DNA of 64,000 nt from Sphingobacteriales bacterium UTBCD1 (lineage in GTDB: Bacteria > Bacteroidota > Bacteroidia > Chitinophagales > Chitinophagaceae): positions 1 to 64,000 of the forward strand of contig MWTC01000016.1 of assembly GCA_002066995.1 (NCBI GenBank), in the 5' to 3' direction. A program made the position numbers and the translations under genes. This document shows positions 18,713 to 27,023 of the stretch, piece after piece. Each line of letters opens with the position of its first letter. Position 1 is the stretch's first letter. A model generated the notes under the pieces. It was not told the DNA's origin. It worked only from the letters and a program-made list of their open reading frames with translations, and searched no databases.

Positions 18713-21106
18713 ATGTCCAGGCTATTTTTAAAGAGAAGTTGTTTGTTTTTTGTTTTTTACTTAAGTGCTTTATGGTGCCTGTCACAAAATATTGATTCTA
18801 CTCTTCAAAAGTATGCAGACAATTTCGGCCAGGAAAGGATATATCTCCAGTATGATAAATCCACTTATGTGCCCGGTGAGACCATCTGGTTCAAAGCATA
18901 CCTGATGAATGGATTTTTTCCTGTAGATAGCAGCAGAAATTTTTATGCCGACTGGACTGACAGTAAAGGTAATTTATTATTCAGGACGATAAGCCCGGTT
19001 ATAGAGGGCACTGCCAATGGTCAGTTTGATATCCCGAAAGAGTACTCCGGCAAATTTATTCATGTTAAGGCATACACCCGGTGGATGCTGAATTTTGATT
19101 CTGCTTTTTTGTATGATAAAGACATTGTGATATTGGGTCAAAAAGGGAATTCAACAGTTGTTAGAGATACCATTGTATCCTCGTTGCAATTCTTTCCTGA
19201 AGGAGGCGATATAATTGAAAGCGTCAATAATAAAATTGCATTTAAAGCAAATGATCAATGGGGCAGGCCGGTGAAGGTCAAAGGAATCATTCAAAATAAT
19301 GCAGGTAAGGTAATGGACAGCATCAAAGCAAGGCATGATGGCATGGGTTATTTTTTTGTATTACCCCAGCCGGGGGAATCTTTTACTGCAATATGGAAAG
19401 ATGAAAATGGAAAAGATCATAGTACAAAGCTTCCTGGTATAAAGAAGGACGGGGTTTCCATACAGGTACTTGTATCAGGATCCAGGCGGATTTTTGAGAT
19501 TGATGCGTCACCAGGTGCAGCGGCAACACTGCATACCGTAAACCTTATCGGTACAATGCGTCAAAGAGAAATTTTTAAAGTGTCAAAAGATATCAGCACA
19601 GGCTCGGCAAGGGGAATCATCCCTACTCAAAATCTTCCCAGCGGCATTTTAACAATCACTGTTTTTGATGATAAATGGAAACCGCTGGCAGAAAGGATCA
19701 CTTATATCAATAACCAGGAATATTTTTTTAAACCGGAAATGACGGTGCAACACTGGGGATTAAATAAAAGAGCAAAAAATGAAATTGTAATAACGGTTCC
19801 CGACAGCCTGCAGGCAAATTTGGCCGTTTCCGTTACAGATGCCGGTATAGACGTAGATAGCAGTGATAATATAATTTCACATCTGCTGCTTACCGGGGAT
19901 CTCAAAGGACAAGTGTACAATCCCGGTTACTACTTTTCTGATACCAGTAATGAGGTAAGTCAAAATCTTGATCTCGTTATGCTGACACATGGATGGAGGA
20001 GATTTAATTGGGAAGAAGTGGTTAAAGGAAAATTACCCGGGATCCTTTATCCGAAGGATACATCTTATCTCACTCTTTCCGGAAAAGTGTATGGAGTAAT
20101 TCCCTCCGATTTAAAGGGGACAACTATTATCATGATCGTAAGCAGGCCGAAGCAGGGCGGCGATGTGGTTATGCTCCCGATAGAAAATGACGGAACGTTT
20201 AATGATCCTTCTCTTTTAGTGATCGATACAGTACGTGTTTATTACCAGCTTCCAAAAAAACATTTCCGGGATGCTTCAGTGCGATTTATGGAAGATCTGC
20301 TTCCTCCTTTAAGATCAAACATCCCTGCAATGGGTATTTACTATAATGGAGTGAATGATACAACAGGAAATTTTCATCATTGGTTTCTTGTAAATGAAAT
20401 GAATGAACTGCTGAAACAATATGAAGGTAAAATGCTGGAGAATGTAACTATTACCAGGAAAGCTAAATCTCCGCTGGAAACAATGGATGAGAAATATACT
20501 TCCGGCTTTTTTTCCGGTGGGGATGGTTATCAGTTTAATGTCGTCAATGATAATCTTGCCAATGCTTCACCAAACATATTTTTTTATCTTCAATCCAAAG
20601 TAGCCGGCTTGCAAATCAACACCGCATCGACTCCTCCCAGTATGTCATGGAGAGGTGGCACACCGGGTTTTTATGTTGACGAAGTCCAGACAGATGCTTC
20701 TATGGTTAGTTCAATACCGGTTGCTGATATTGCATATATAAAGGTTTTTCGCCCTCCATTCATGGGAGGAGGATTTGGAGGCGGCAATGGGGCTATTGCA
20801 ATTTATACAAGGCGAGGAGATGATATTCAATCTGCACCCGGAAAAGGATTGAACAATAATACGATTACGGGATATTCAGTAATTCGTGAATTCTACTCTC
20901 CGAATTATGATAATTTCAAACAGGAGAACGAACGGAAAGATATCCGTACTACATTATACTGGAATCCACAGGTGATAACAGCACCGGGGAAAAACCAGGC
21001 CACTGTTACTTTTTATAATAATGATGTCACTAAATCTTTTCGGGTTACTATAGAAGGCATGACCCGTGATGGCCAGCTGGCACATTTAGTGCAAATCATG
21101 GAGTAG
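18713..21106 (+). CDS. Exported macroglobulin-like (MG2) protein with TonB-plug-like C-terminal region
   Basis: The 797-aa product has a signal peptide (about 1-24), then an MG2-like region near residues 35-130 (QERIYLQYDKSTYVPGETIW, then FKAYLMNG), typical of macroglobulin-type beta-sandwich repeats. The C-terminal third resembles a TonB-dependent receptor plug: KVAGLQINTAS, DEVQTDASMVSSIPVADIAY, IKVFRPPFMGGGFGGGNGAI, AIYTRRG. No beta-barrel follows, so it is not a complete receptor. Such proteins are common in Chitinophagaceae but, to my knowledge, have no established function. Single gene. Confidence 0.7.
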   Translation: MSRLFLKRSCLFFVFYLSALWCLSQNIDSTLQKYADNFGQERIYLQYDKSTYVPGETIWFKAYLMNGFFPVDSSRNFYADWTDSKGNLLFRTISPVIEGTANGQFDIPKEYSGKFIHVKAYTRWMLNFDSAFLYDKDIVILGQKGNSTVVRDTIVSSLQFFPEGGDIIESVNNKIAFKANDQWGRPVKVKGIIQNNAGKVMDSIKARHDGMGYFFVLPQPGESFTAIWKDENGKDHSTKLPGIKKDGVSIQVLVSGSRRIFEIDASPGAAATLHTVNLIGTMRQREIFKVSKDISTGSARGIIPTQNLPSGILTITVFDDKWKPLAERITYINNQEYFFKPEMTVQHWGLNKRAKNEIVITVPDSLQANLAVSVTDAGIDVDSSDNIISHLLLTGDLKGQVYNPGYYFSDTSNEVSQNLDLVMLTHGWRRFNWEEVVKGKLPGILYPKDTSYLTLSGKVYGVIPSDLKGTTIIMIVSRPKQGGDVVMLPIENDGTFNDPSLLVIDTVRVYYQLPKKHFRDASVRFMEDLLPPLRSNIPAMGIYYNGVNDTTGNFHHWFLVNEMNELLKQYEGKMLENVTITRKAKSPLETMDEKYTSGFFSGGDGYQFNVVNDNLANASPNIFFYLQSKVAGLQINTASTPPSMSWRGGTPGFYVDEVQTDASMVSSIPVADIAYIKVFRPPFMGGGFGGGNGAIAIYTRRGDDIQSAPGKGLNNNTITGYSVIREFYSPNYDNFKQENERKDIRTTLYWNPQVITAPGKNQATVTFYNNDVTKSFRVTIEGMTRDGQLAHLVQIME

Positions 21107-21233
21107 GTTCAGATTGGGATATAATTTTTTAGGAATAAACGGGTGAGCATCATTTAGAACGGCAGTTTTGCTTTTATGCTTAAAAAACTCAAATGAAAAT
21201 CTTTGTTACTTTCGGTATATATAAACATTTGTA

Positions 21234-22046
21234 ATGAATAATTTTTATAGAATATTATTTGTTCTCATTTGTATCATTATACTTAGTGCCTGTTCTCATA
21301 ACCCGTACATAAGTTCAAACAGGTCATATAAAAAGCAGGCAAAGGCTTATGCAAGGATCCTGGCTCAGTACCCGTTAAAAGATTCTGTTGAAAATGCTCC
21401 TTATTGGATTGGCACTACTAATTTCAATATGAGAAAACCCAATTTTGTGATCCTTCATCATACGGCACAAAACAGTTGCGGGCAAACTTTAAAGACTTTT
21501 ACAACAGTAAGATCACAGGTCAGCGCTCATTATGTTATTTGTAAGGATGGAACAGTGCATCACATGCTGAATGATTACCTGAGGGCATGGCAAGCGGGTA
21601 TAAGCAAATGGGGCAGCGCTACTGATATAAATTCTGTCAGTATTGGTATTGAAATAGATAATAACGGGTATGAAGCTTTTACTGATGCACAGATAAACAG
21701 CCTGATTGGATTGTTAGGCAGGCTTAAGAGCACTTACGATATACCAACTGCGAACTTTGTTGGCCATGCAGATATTGCCCCGGGAAGAAAAGTGGATCCC
21801 AACAGGTATTTCCCCTGGCAGAAACTTTCTGAGAATGGATTTGGTTTCTGGTATGATACAACCGGAGTAAAAGTTCCCGATAACTTTGATGCACTACAGG
21901 CATTGAGGATCATCGGTTATGATATCAGGAAACCAGGCGCTGCAATATATTCTTTCAAACTGCATTTTATTCAAAATGATTCAACAAGCGTCATTAATGA
22001 TCAGGATAAGAAAATCCTTTATGATCTTGAAAAGAAATATCAATAA
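21234..22046 (+). CDS. N-acetylmuramoyl-L-alanine amidase (Amidase_2/AmpD type), lipoprotein
   Basis: The 270-aa product has a lipoprotein signal peptide with lipobox LSAC (Cys near residue 20) and an amidase_2 domain. The zinc ligands are visible as His in ILHHTAQNSCG, His in GHADIAPGRKVDP and the Asp of the same motif; VSAHYVICKDGTVHHML and SVSIGIEIDNNG are also typical. It cleaves the bond between MurNAc and the stem peptide, in the periplasm or at the outer membrane. Its 3' end overlaps the convergent NamZ gene by 7 bp. Confidence 0.93.
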   Translation: MNNFYRILFVLICIIILSACSHNPYISSNRSYKKQAKAYARILAQYPLKDSVENAPYWIGTTNFNMRKPNFVILHHTAQNSCGQTLKTFTTVRSQVSAHYVICKDGTVHHMLNDYLRAWQAGISKWGSATDINSVSIGIEIDNNGYEAFTDAQINSLIGLLGRLKSTYDIPTANFVGHADIAPGRKVDPNRYFPWQKLSENGFGFWYDTTGVKVPDNFDALQALRIIGYDIRKPGAAIYSFKLHFIQNDSTSVINDQDKKILYDLEKKYQ

Positions 22047-23206
22047 AGAAGGTAAGGCTGAATGATCTCTTTCCACCGCGTATTATTGTAATCCGCTTCC
22101 GTTATTTGACCGCTTTTTAATTTATGAAAAGACTGGTATAATCCGGTAAGTTTGTCCAGGTGATTTTTTCCTGATGGGTTTACATTTGTTTTATAAAAAC
22201 GTTCGGCGCAAAGGCCTGGGTATAAAAACAAAAGCATGCAGATCAATTGAAACACCGTATTTACAGGACGGAATGAGCCGGCATCTGTAACGGAAAGCTG
22301 TAATCCATGACATGGTTCATTCATATACATTCCTGATAAAGGTTTGTAGGTAACAGGCCGGCTGCTGATACCCGGTATAGAAAGTGAAAGAAACTTCTTT
22401 TGCAGGTCTGAAGCATTTATCCACGGAGCTCCCAAAATTTTAAACGGAGTAGAAGTTCCTCTCCCTTCGTTAACATTTATCCCTTCCAATAATCCCATTC
22501 CGGGATACAGCAAAGCTGTTTCCACATCTGTAATGGCAGGTGATGGAGGAACAAAAAACCATGTGACACTTTTTGCTGTTTCTTCCCTGATCCAGTTTTG
22601 AACTTTTACAATATTAAGATCAAGGCCTTTAATTTTTGTAGCTGAAAAATAATTTGCCAGTTCGCCCAGAGTGCAACTGTGGCGTACGGGGATGTTCCAG
22701 CGGCCGATGAATGAAGAACAATTTTGCTCGTCAAGCATCGGGCCTTCTGATAAGTTAATATTTCCGCCGGCCGGATTGGGGCGGTCAAGAATAAATAATG
22801 GTTTATTGAATTTTGCGCAGGCTTCCATCATATAAGTCATTGTCCATAAATAAGTGTAAAACCTGCAACCTGCATCGGGAATGTCAAATAGTACGGCATC
22901 AATATCTGACAGGTCATTTTCATCAGGCATTAATTTTTCTGCATATAAGCTGATCACCGGAAGATTTGTCAGCGGGTCAATGATATTATTTTGAAAGGCC
23001 CCGTCTTCCCCTTTTGCGGTTAATCCGTGTTCCGGAGAAAATAGTTTTGTGATTATGCAACCTGCTTTCAGTAGTGCACTACGGCCGGGAACGCCTGCAG
23101 AAGTAGTAGCTGCATTGTTGGTCAATAAACCGAAGCGTACCTTCCGGTGATCCGGGATGTATTGAATGAACTCATCAATACCGAATGACAATTTTTTATT
23201 TTCCAT
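22040..23206 (-). CDS. namZ: DUF1343 protein, exo-beta-N-acetylmuramidase (NamZ family)
   Basis: The 388-aa product matches DUF1343: RFGLLTNNAATTSAG, LKAGCIITKLFSPEHGL, GAFQNNIIDPLTNLPVISLY, DAVLFDIPDAGCRFYTYLWT and EGINVNEGRGTSTPFKILGAPW. The characterised member NamZ releases MurNAc from the non-reducing end of peptidoglycan fragments. The usual signal peptide seems missing in this product, which begins MENKKLSFGID, so it may act in the cytoplasm. The ATG overlaps the stop of the SRAP gene in a TAATG junction, so it is translated as the last gene of the umuDC-type operon. Confidence 0.85.
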   Translation of the reverse strand: MENKKLSFGIDEFIQYIPDHRKVRFGLLTNNAATTSAGVPGRSALLKAGCIITKLFSPEHGLTAKGEDGAFQNNIIDPLTNLPVISLYAEKLMPDENDLSDIDAVLFDIPDAGCRFYTYLWTMTYMMEACAKFNKPLFILDRPNPAGGNINLSEGPMLDEQNCSSFIGRWNIPVRHSCTLGELANYFSATKIKGLDLNIVKVQNWIREETAKSVTWFFVPPSPAITDVETALLYPGMGLLEGINVNEGRGTSTPFKILGAPWINASDLQKKFLSLSIPGISSRPVTYKPLSGMYMNEPCHGLQLSVTDAGSFRPVNTVFQLICMLLFLYPGLCAERFYKTNVNPSGKNHLDKLTGLYQSFHKLKSGQITEADYNNTRWKEIIQPYLLY

Positions 23207-23967
23207 TATAATTTTAACGGGGGCAATCCTGCCCATTCATAAGGTTCATTTTTTTCTTTGTTGTCCGGCCTGGGCTTTGCAGAACGGATAGTAAATACGG
23301 TACGGTATTCCAAATTTTCTGACGGCATTTCAAAATTGACGATCTCATTCATTTGCGCTTCCGTTAAATCCGGTAATATCCATTTTTGTTCCTGTTCTCT
23401 GGTCAATAATAATGGCATCCGGTTGGCATTAGCTCCTCCATTATGAATTTGGCGCATTAAAGAGTTGGCGGGTCGGGTAAGTAATGTAAAGGTACCGGTC
23501 AGTTCGCCTGTTTCCGGATCAGGTAAGGGCGAATAATGGTAAAGGCCGGGAATAAAAAATATTTCTCTGCCTTTTAATTGTATGAAATAAGGCACTTTGT
23601 TCCTCCACCCTTTGATTTCCCTGTGTTCATAAAACCCGGTGACGGGGATCAAACACCTGTTGTTTCTTATCCTGTGCCAGTAAGATTTTTTATCTGCTAC
23701 CATTTTTTCACTCCGGGCATTACACATCCATTGCCGTGATTGTTTGATTTTTTCAGGAGTATTCATATAATCTGCAATGACGCCCCATTCGAATAGTCTT
23801 AATTTGAAAGCGCCCTCTTCAAAAATAATGACCGGGTACTTGCTGAATGATTGTGCCTGGACATGTGCTGTATTAAAATCAATCTGCAATTGTGCATCGA
23901 TCCGGATACCGGGGAAATGATCCCGGACTGTTTTGATTGATGTTTTAAAAGAGATGTCATAGCACAT
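23206..23967 (-). CDS. SOS response-associated peptidase (SRAP/HMCES/YedK family)
   Basis: The 253-aa product shields abasic sites in single-stranded DNA by forming a covalent link through its Cys2. It begins MCYDIS, with Cys2 exposed after Met removal. Asn83 (CNARSE), Glu114 (PVTGFYEH) and His175 (MRQIHNG) match the other conserved active-site residues, followed by ANRMPLLL. It lies between the 166-aa unknown gene and namZ, with TAATG overlaps on both sides, inside a DNA-damage operon. Confidence 0.93.
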   Translation of the reverse strand: MCYDISFKTSIKTVRDHFPGIRIDAQLQIDFNTAHVQAQSFSKYPVIIFEEGAFKLRLFEWGVIADYMNTPEKIKQSRQWMCNARSEKMVADKKSYWHRIRNNRCLIPVTGFYEHREIKGWRNKVPYFIQLKGREIFFIPGLYHYSPLPDPETGELTGTFTLLTRPANSLMRQIHNGGANANRMPLLLTREQEQKWILPDLTEAQMNEIVNFEMPSENLEYRTVFTIRSAKPRPDNKEKNEPYEWAGLPPLKL

Positions 23968-24467
23968 TATCCGTATTTTTCAATTTCATTCAAAATTACT
24001 TCCACTTTGTTTCCTTTCCAAGTGAGTATCAGGTACAGCTTTCCGAAAAGATCCTGCATGGCTATTTTCAGATGATCATTTTGCCTGTAATCCTGCCAGT
24101 CAAAATTCTTTGCCATATAGTTGTAAACACATTTTTTTAAAAAGGGTGGCGGCAACCATTCTGCCGGAAGAATATTTGCATATATCCTGTAGCCTTCAGG
24201 TTGTAGTGCAGCTGCTTTTAATTTTTGCATATCAGTTACCGCAGATGTATCATAAAAATACCGGTAAGGATCTCCTTTGATCAGGCCATAGTGGCGTTTA
24301 GCTCTTTCCGCATCCACTCCTTGTTGCGTGTAGTGAGTAAATAATAAGGGGACTATTGTTTTATTATTTCCTGGTTCTTCCGGATAATATTCCCTGATAA
24401 AGTACATCGGTTGCTGCAGCATTGCTACCAGCAACTTTTCATTCAGGAGGACAAATGGATTGTACAT
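23967..24467 (-). CDS. Unknown protein in the umuDC-SRAP operon
   Basis: I do not recognise this 166-aa protein. It is soluble, has no signal or membrane segment, and contains one Cys. Features include KRHYGLIKGDPYRYFYDTSA near residues 57-77, an aromatic-rich tail FDWQDYRQNDHLKIAMQDL, and a last strand LYLILTWKGNKVEVILNEIE. Its start lies 1 bp after the umuC stop and its stop overlaps the SRAP ATG, so it is made together with a translesion polymerase and an abasic-site protein. A role in DNA damage tolerance is a guess from position only. Confidence 0.75.
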   Translation of the reverse strand: MYNPFVLLNEKLLVAMLQQPMYFIREYYPEEPGNNKTIVPLLFTHYTQQGVDAERAKRHYGLIKGDPYRYFYDTSAVTDMQKLKAAALQPEGYRIYANILPAEWLPPPFLKKCVYNYMAKNFDWQDYRQNDHLKIAMQDLFGKLYLILTWKGNKVEVILNEIEKYG

Positions 24468-24468
24468 A

Positions 24469-25749
24469 TTATTTTATTTCAAACAGTTCGTCCCAGCGGG
24501 TTGTGTAACGTTTGCTGCGTAATTGCTGGCGCATTTTCCAGTTTCTCTTCAGTCCCGTTGCTACATATTTTACCAGGTCGTCCCTCATGCTGAAGTTTAT
24601 ATTGTCTATGACAGTCATTAATGAAGGCAGCCGGCTTTGTACGTGGGGTGTGAACAGGTTTGATTGAATGGAAGTATCCGGCACCAGGCCGCCAAGGATC
24701 ACGCCTGCTTTCATATACTTTGTATTGGGTCTGAATAATTTTTCGGCGAGCAGGATAGCATACCGGATCAGTTCATTGGTATTTGAGGTTGCTTCCGGCA
24801 GTGTAATATGGCAGTGCTTCGCCTGCGGATTGTATTCATATTTCTGATTGAGCAAACCGTTAGTTACTACAAAAACGTGAATAAGTTCTGCGGCACAATG
24901 CTGGCGCCGGATTTTTTCTGCAGCTCTTGAAGCGTATGTGGCAACGGCTTCTTTCAGATCGGAAAGTTTGTGTACCGGCTTGCCAAACATTCTGGTGGTG
25001 GCAATCATTTTTTTTATTTCCAGCGGATCTTTCATTGGGATGCAGGACTCGCCTTTTAGTTCTCTGATCATTCGTACACCAACTACTCCACCCAGATTCT
25101 TCCTGCACCATTCCTCCGGCATGTTCCTCAGTTGCCAGCTATTTTCTATTCCGAAATTTTGCAGTTTAGCCGCATATTGCCGTCCTATTCCCCACAGGTC
25201 ATTCACCGGGGTCTTTTCCAGGGCATCTTTTATTTTTTCTGCCGAGTCGAGGATCATTATTCCGCGGGTGCCTTCTTTATCTTTTTTAGAAAGCTTGTTG
25301 GCAATTTTAGAGAGCACTTTGCTGGGAGCCACGCCGATGGAAACTTTTATCCCTGTCCATTGCTCTGTTATTTCTTTCATTTTCCCGGCGGCATCATACA
25401 ATTTATTTTCCGGCACCATACTCAGATCAAGGAAAGCTTCATCTACTGAATACACTTCGATATTATGCGCTCCTGCCAGTATGCGCAATGTATCCATTAC
25501 CCGCATACTGAGATCCCCGTATAAATGATAATTGGAAGAAAAAACAGCAATATCATTTTTTTCTATCACATCTTTATTTTGGTAATAAGGCGCTGCCATT
25601 CCCACCCCGAGTTTCTTTGCTTCATCGGTTCGGGAAACAATGCATCCGTCATTATTGCTTAAGACAACGACCGGTTTATTCCACAGGTCGGGCCTGAAGA
25701 GGCGTTCACAGGAACAATAAAAACTATTGCAATCAATAATGGCTTTCAT
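24469..25749 (-). CDS. umuC: Y-family translesion DNA polymerase, UmuC type
   Basis: The 426-aa product has the standard UmuC layout. The palm has IDCNSFYCSCERLFRP with catalytic Asp6, NNDGCIVSRTDEAKKLG, and SVDEAFLDLS with the second Asp-Glu pair. The HhH region is VNDLWGIGRQYAAKLQNFGI, and the little finger and C-terminal UmuC extension follow (FMRDDLVKYVATG-like end). It copies over damaged bases when bound to UmuD'. The umuD-like gene is 42 bp upstream on the same strand. Confidence 0.95.
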   Translation of the reverse strand: MKAIIDCNSFYCSCERLFRPDLWNKPVVVLSNNDGCIVSRTDEAKKLGVGMAAPYYQNKDVIEKNDIAVFSSNYHLYGDLSMRVMDTLRILAGAHNIEVYSVDEAFLDLSMVPENKLYDAAGKMKEITEQWTGIKVSIGVAPSKVLSKIANKLSKKDKEGTRGIMILDSAEKIKDALEKTPVNDLWGIGRQYAAKLQNFGIENSWQLRNMPEEWCRKNLGGVVGVRMIRELKGESCIPMKDPLEIKKMIATTRMFGKPVHKLSDLKEAVATYASRAAEKIRRQHCAAELIHVFVVTNGLLNQKYEYNPQAKHCHITLPEATSNTNELIRYAILLAEKLFRPNTKYMKAGVILGGLVPDTSIQSNLFTPHVQSRLPSLMTVIDNINFSMRDDLVKYVATGLKRNWKMRQQLRSKRYTTRWDELFEIK

Positions 25750-25791
25750 CCGGTGACAATTATCATATTCAAATAACCCGGGTTGTTCTGC

Positions 25792-26223
25792 TCACACCGG
25801 GTGGATAGTATAAGTAACAACTCCCCATACGGTAAAATCACTGAATTCGGCAAGGTTGATCGTTTTGTACCGGTTGTTTTCAGGAATCAGGAATGCCGAA
25901 GAAAAATTTTTATGAAAACGACGTACCAGAAGTTCGCCGTTCAGCACTGCTACAATGATCTTTCCATTAGCCAGTTTCAATGACCGGTCCACGATCAGCA
26001 CATCTCCCTCAAAGATCCCTGCATCCCGCATCGCATCACCTTTCATGCGAAAGAAAAAAGTAGCTGGTTTGTTTTTGATGAGTTGTTCATTCAGGTCAAT
26101 ACCTCTTTCCGCATAATCATCGGCAGCAGCGCCGAAACCCGTTGCATTGGCAGTACGCACATCCTGTTGCGAAAATTTTTTGGAGCCTTTATACCCGGCT
26201 TCAGTAAAATATTCTCCATCCAT
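25792..26223 (-). CDS. umuD: UmuD-like S24-family protein lacking the catalytic Ser and Lys
   Basis: The 143-aa product aligns well with UmuD: AADDYAERGIDLNEQLIKNK, FRMKGDAMRDAGIFEGDVLI, VDRSLKLANGKIIVAVLNGE. Active UmuD needs a Ser in GDSM and a Lys in VKR for self-cleavage. Here the Ser is Ala64 (codon GCG at 26034-26032) and the Lys is Arg101 (CGT at 25923-25921). The expected cleavage pair Cys-Gly or Ala-Gly reads Thr28-Gly29. Length and the rest of the fold are intact, so this is no decayed fragment. It may work as a permanent polymerase subunit without activation by RecA filaments (inference). Confidence 0.88.
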   Translation of the reverse strand: MDGEYFTEAGYKGSKKFSQQDVRTANATGFGAAADDYAERGIDLNEQLIKNKPATFFFRMKGDAMRDAGIFEGDVLIVDRSLKLANGKIIVAVLNGELLVRRFHKNFSSAFLIPENNRYKTINLAEFSDFTVWGVVTYTIHPV

Positions 26224-26239
26224 AAAATAAATTTTGGAA

Positions 26240-26256
26240 TACTAAATTAATTAGTA
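26240..26256. promoter_or_regulatory. Palindrome in the umuD/2H-phosphoesterase divergent promoter region
   Basis: Six-base arms TACTAA / TTAGTA surround a 5-bp centre, 17 bp upstream of the umuD-like ATG. It is a candidate operator; the protein that binds is unknown. Confidence 0.3.
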
Positions 26257-26265
26257 AATTTATGC

Positions 26266-26280
26266 TAACAAAATTTGTTA
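26266..26280. promoter_or_regulatory. Near-perfect palindrome TAACAAA-A-TTTGTTA
   Basis: Seven-base arms around one central base, 16 bp before the phosphoesterase ATG at 26297 and 42 bp before the umuD-like ATG. The position between divergent DNA-damage genes makes it a good operator candidate, possibly for a LexA-like repressor, although no lexA gene is in view. Confidence 0.4.
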
Positions 26281-26296
26281 TTAAGGAGAATGAGTT

Positions 26297-26926
26297 ATGA
26301 AAGCTATTGTTAACACGATACCGGGCTACCGGGTGTACGAATATTTGCTGGTATTAAGCCCGCATGAAGAATTGTGGAATAAGGTCATGGAGATAAAGAA
26401 GAGGTTTGCTCATGAATATAAGTGGGAGCAGGCGGTGCGGGGCAGGCCATATCTGGCACTGGTAAACTTCATGCAATATGAAATGATGGAAAAACGTATT
26501 GCCGGACGTCTTAAGACTATTGCTATGGGGCAATATCCTTTCAAAACAGAATTGAAAAACTTTGGAAGTTTTCCGTCACATACAATATATGTAAGCGTAG
26601 CAACGAAGCTACCCATACAGGCATTGGTGAAAGGGATAAGGCGGGACGCACAACGGTTAATGAAGTTGAGCGATCATAATAAACCTCATTTCATCCTCGA
26701 GCCACATCTCACCATTGCACGAAAATTGAAACCCTCGCAGTATGAAAAAGCCTGGCTGGAATACCGGCATAAAAATTTTACAGGGCGTTTTATTGCAAGT
26801 GGAATGACATTGCTGAAAAGACCGGCCGGAATACCCGGAGATCAAAGAATAAAATACTATCCGGTGGAAAGGTTTGAATTTCAAAATCTGCCTGTCTTAA
26901 CCAGGCAGGGGGAATTGTTTGGTTAA
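26297..26926 (+). CDS. 2H phosphoesterase (2'-5' RNA ligase/LigT-like)
   Basis: The 209-aa product has the two HxT motifs of the 2H superfamily: SHTIYVSV near residue 95 and PHLTIARKL near residue 137. It begins near YRVYEYLLVLSPHEELWNKV, typical of the family N-terminal strand. Substrates of this branch are unknown; members act on 2'-5' bonds or cyclic phosphates. A Shine-Dalgarno AAGGAG lies 9 bp before the ATG. It is divergent from umuD and followed by a radical SAM gene. Confidence 0.85.
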   Translation: MKAIVNTIPGYRVYEYLLVLSPHEELWNKVMEIKKRFAHEYKWEQAVRGRPYLALVNFMQYEMMEKRIAGRLKTIAMGQYPFKTELKNFGSFPSHTIYVSVATKLPIQALVKGIRRDAQRLMKLSDHNKPHFILEPHLTIARKLKPSQYEKAWLEYRHKNFTGRFIASGMTLLKRPAGIPGDQRIKYYPVERFEFQNLPVLTRQGELFG

Positions 26927-27023
26927 TATACCAAGGAGAATAAGAATCAGGACCGATGCGGCATACGGGAAGATGTGTCCTTGTTCTCCTTACCTGTTGC
27001 TGAAAAATGAAAACAATAGTAAT

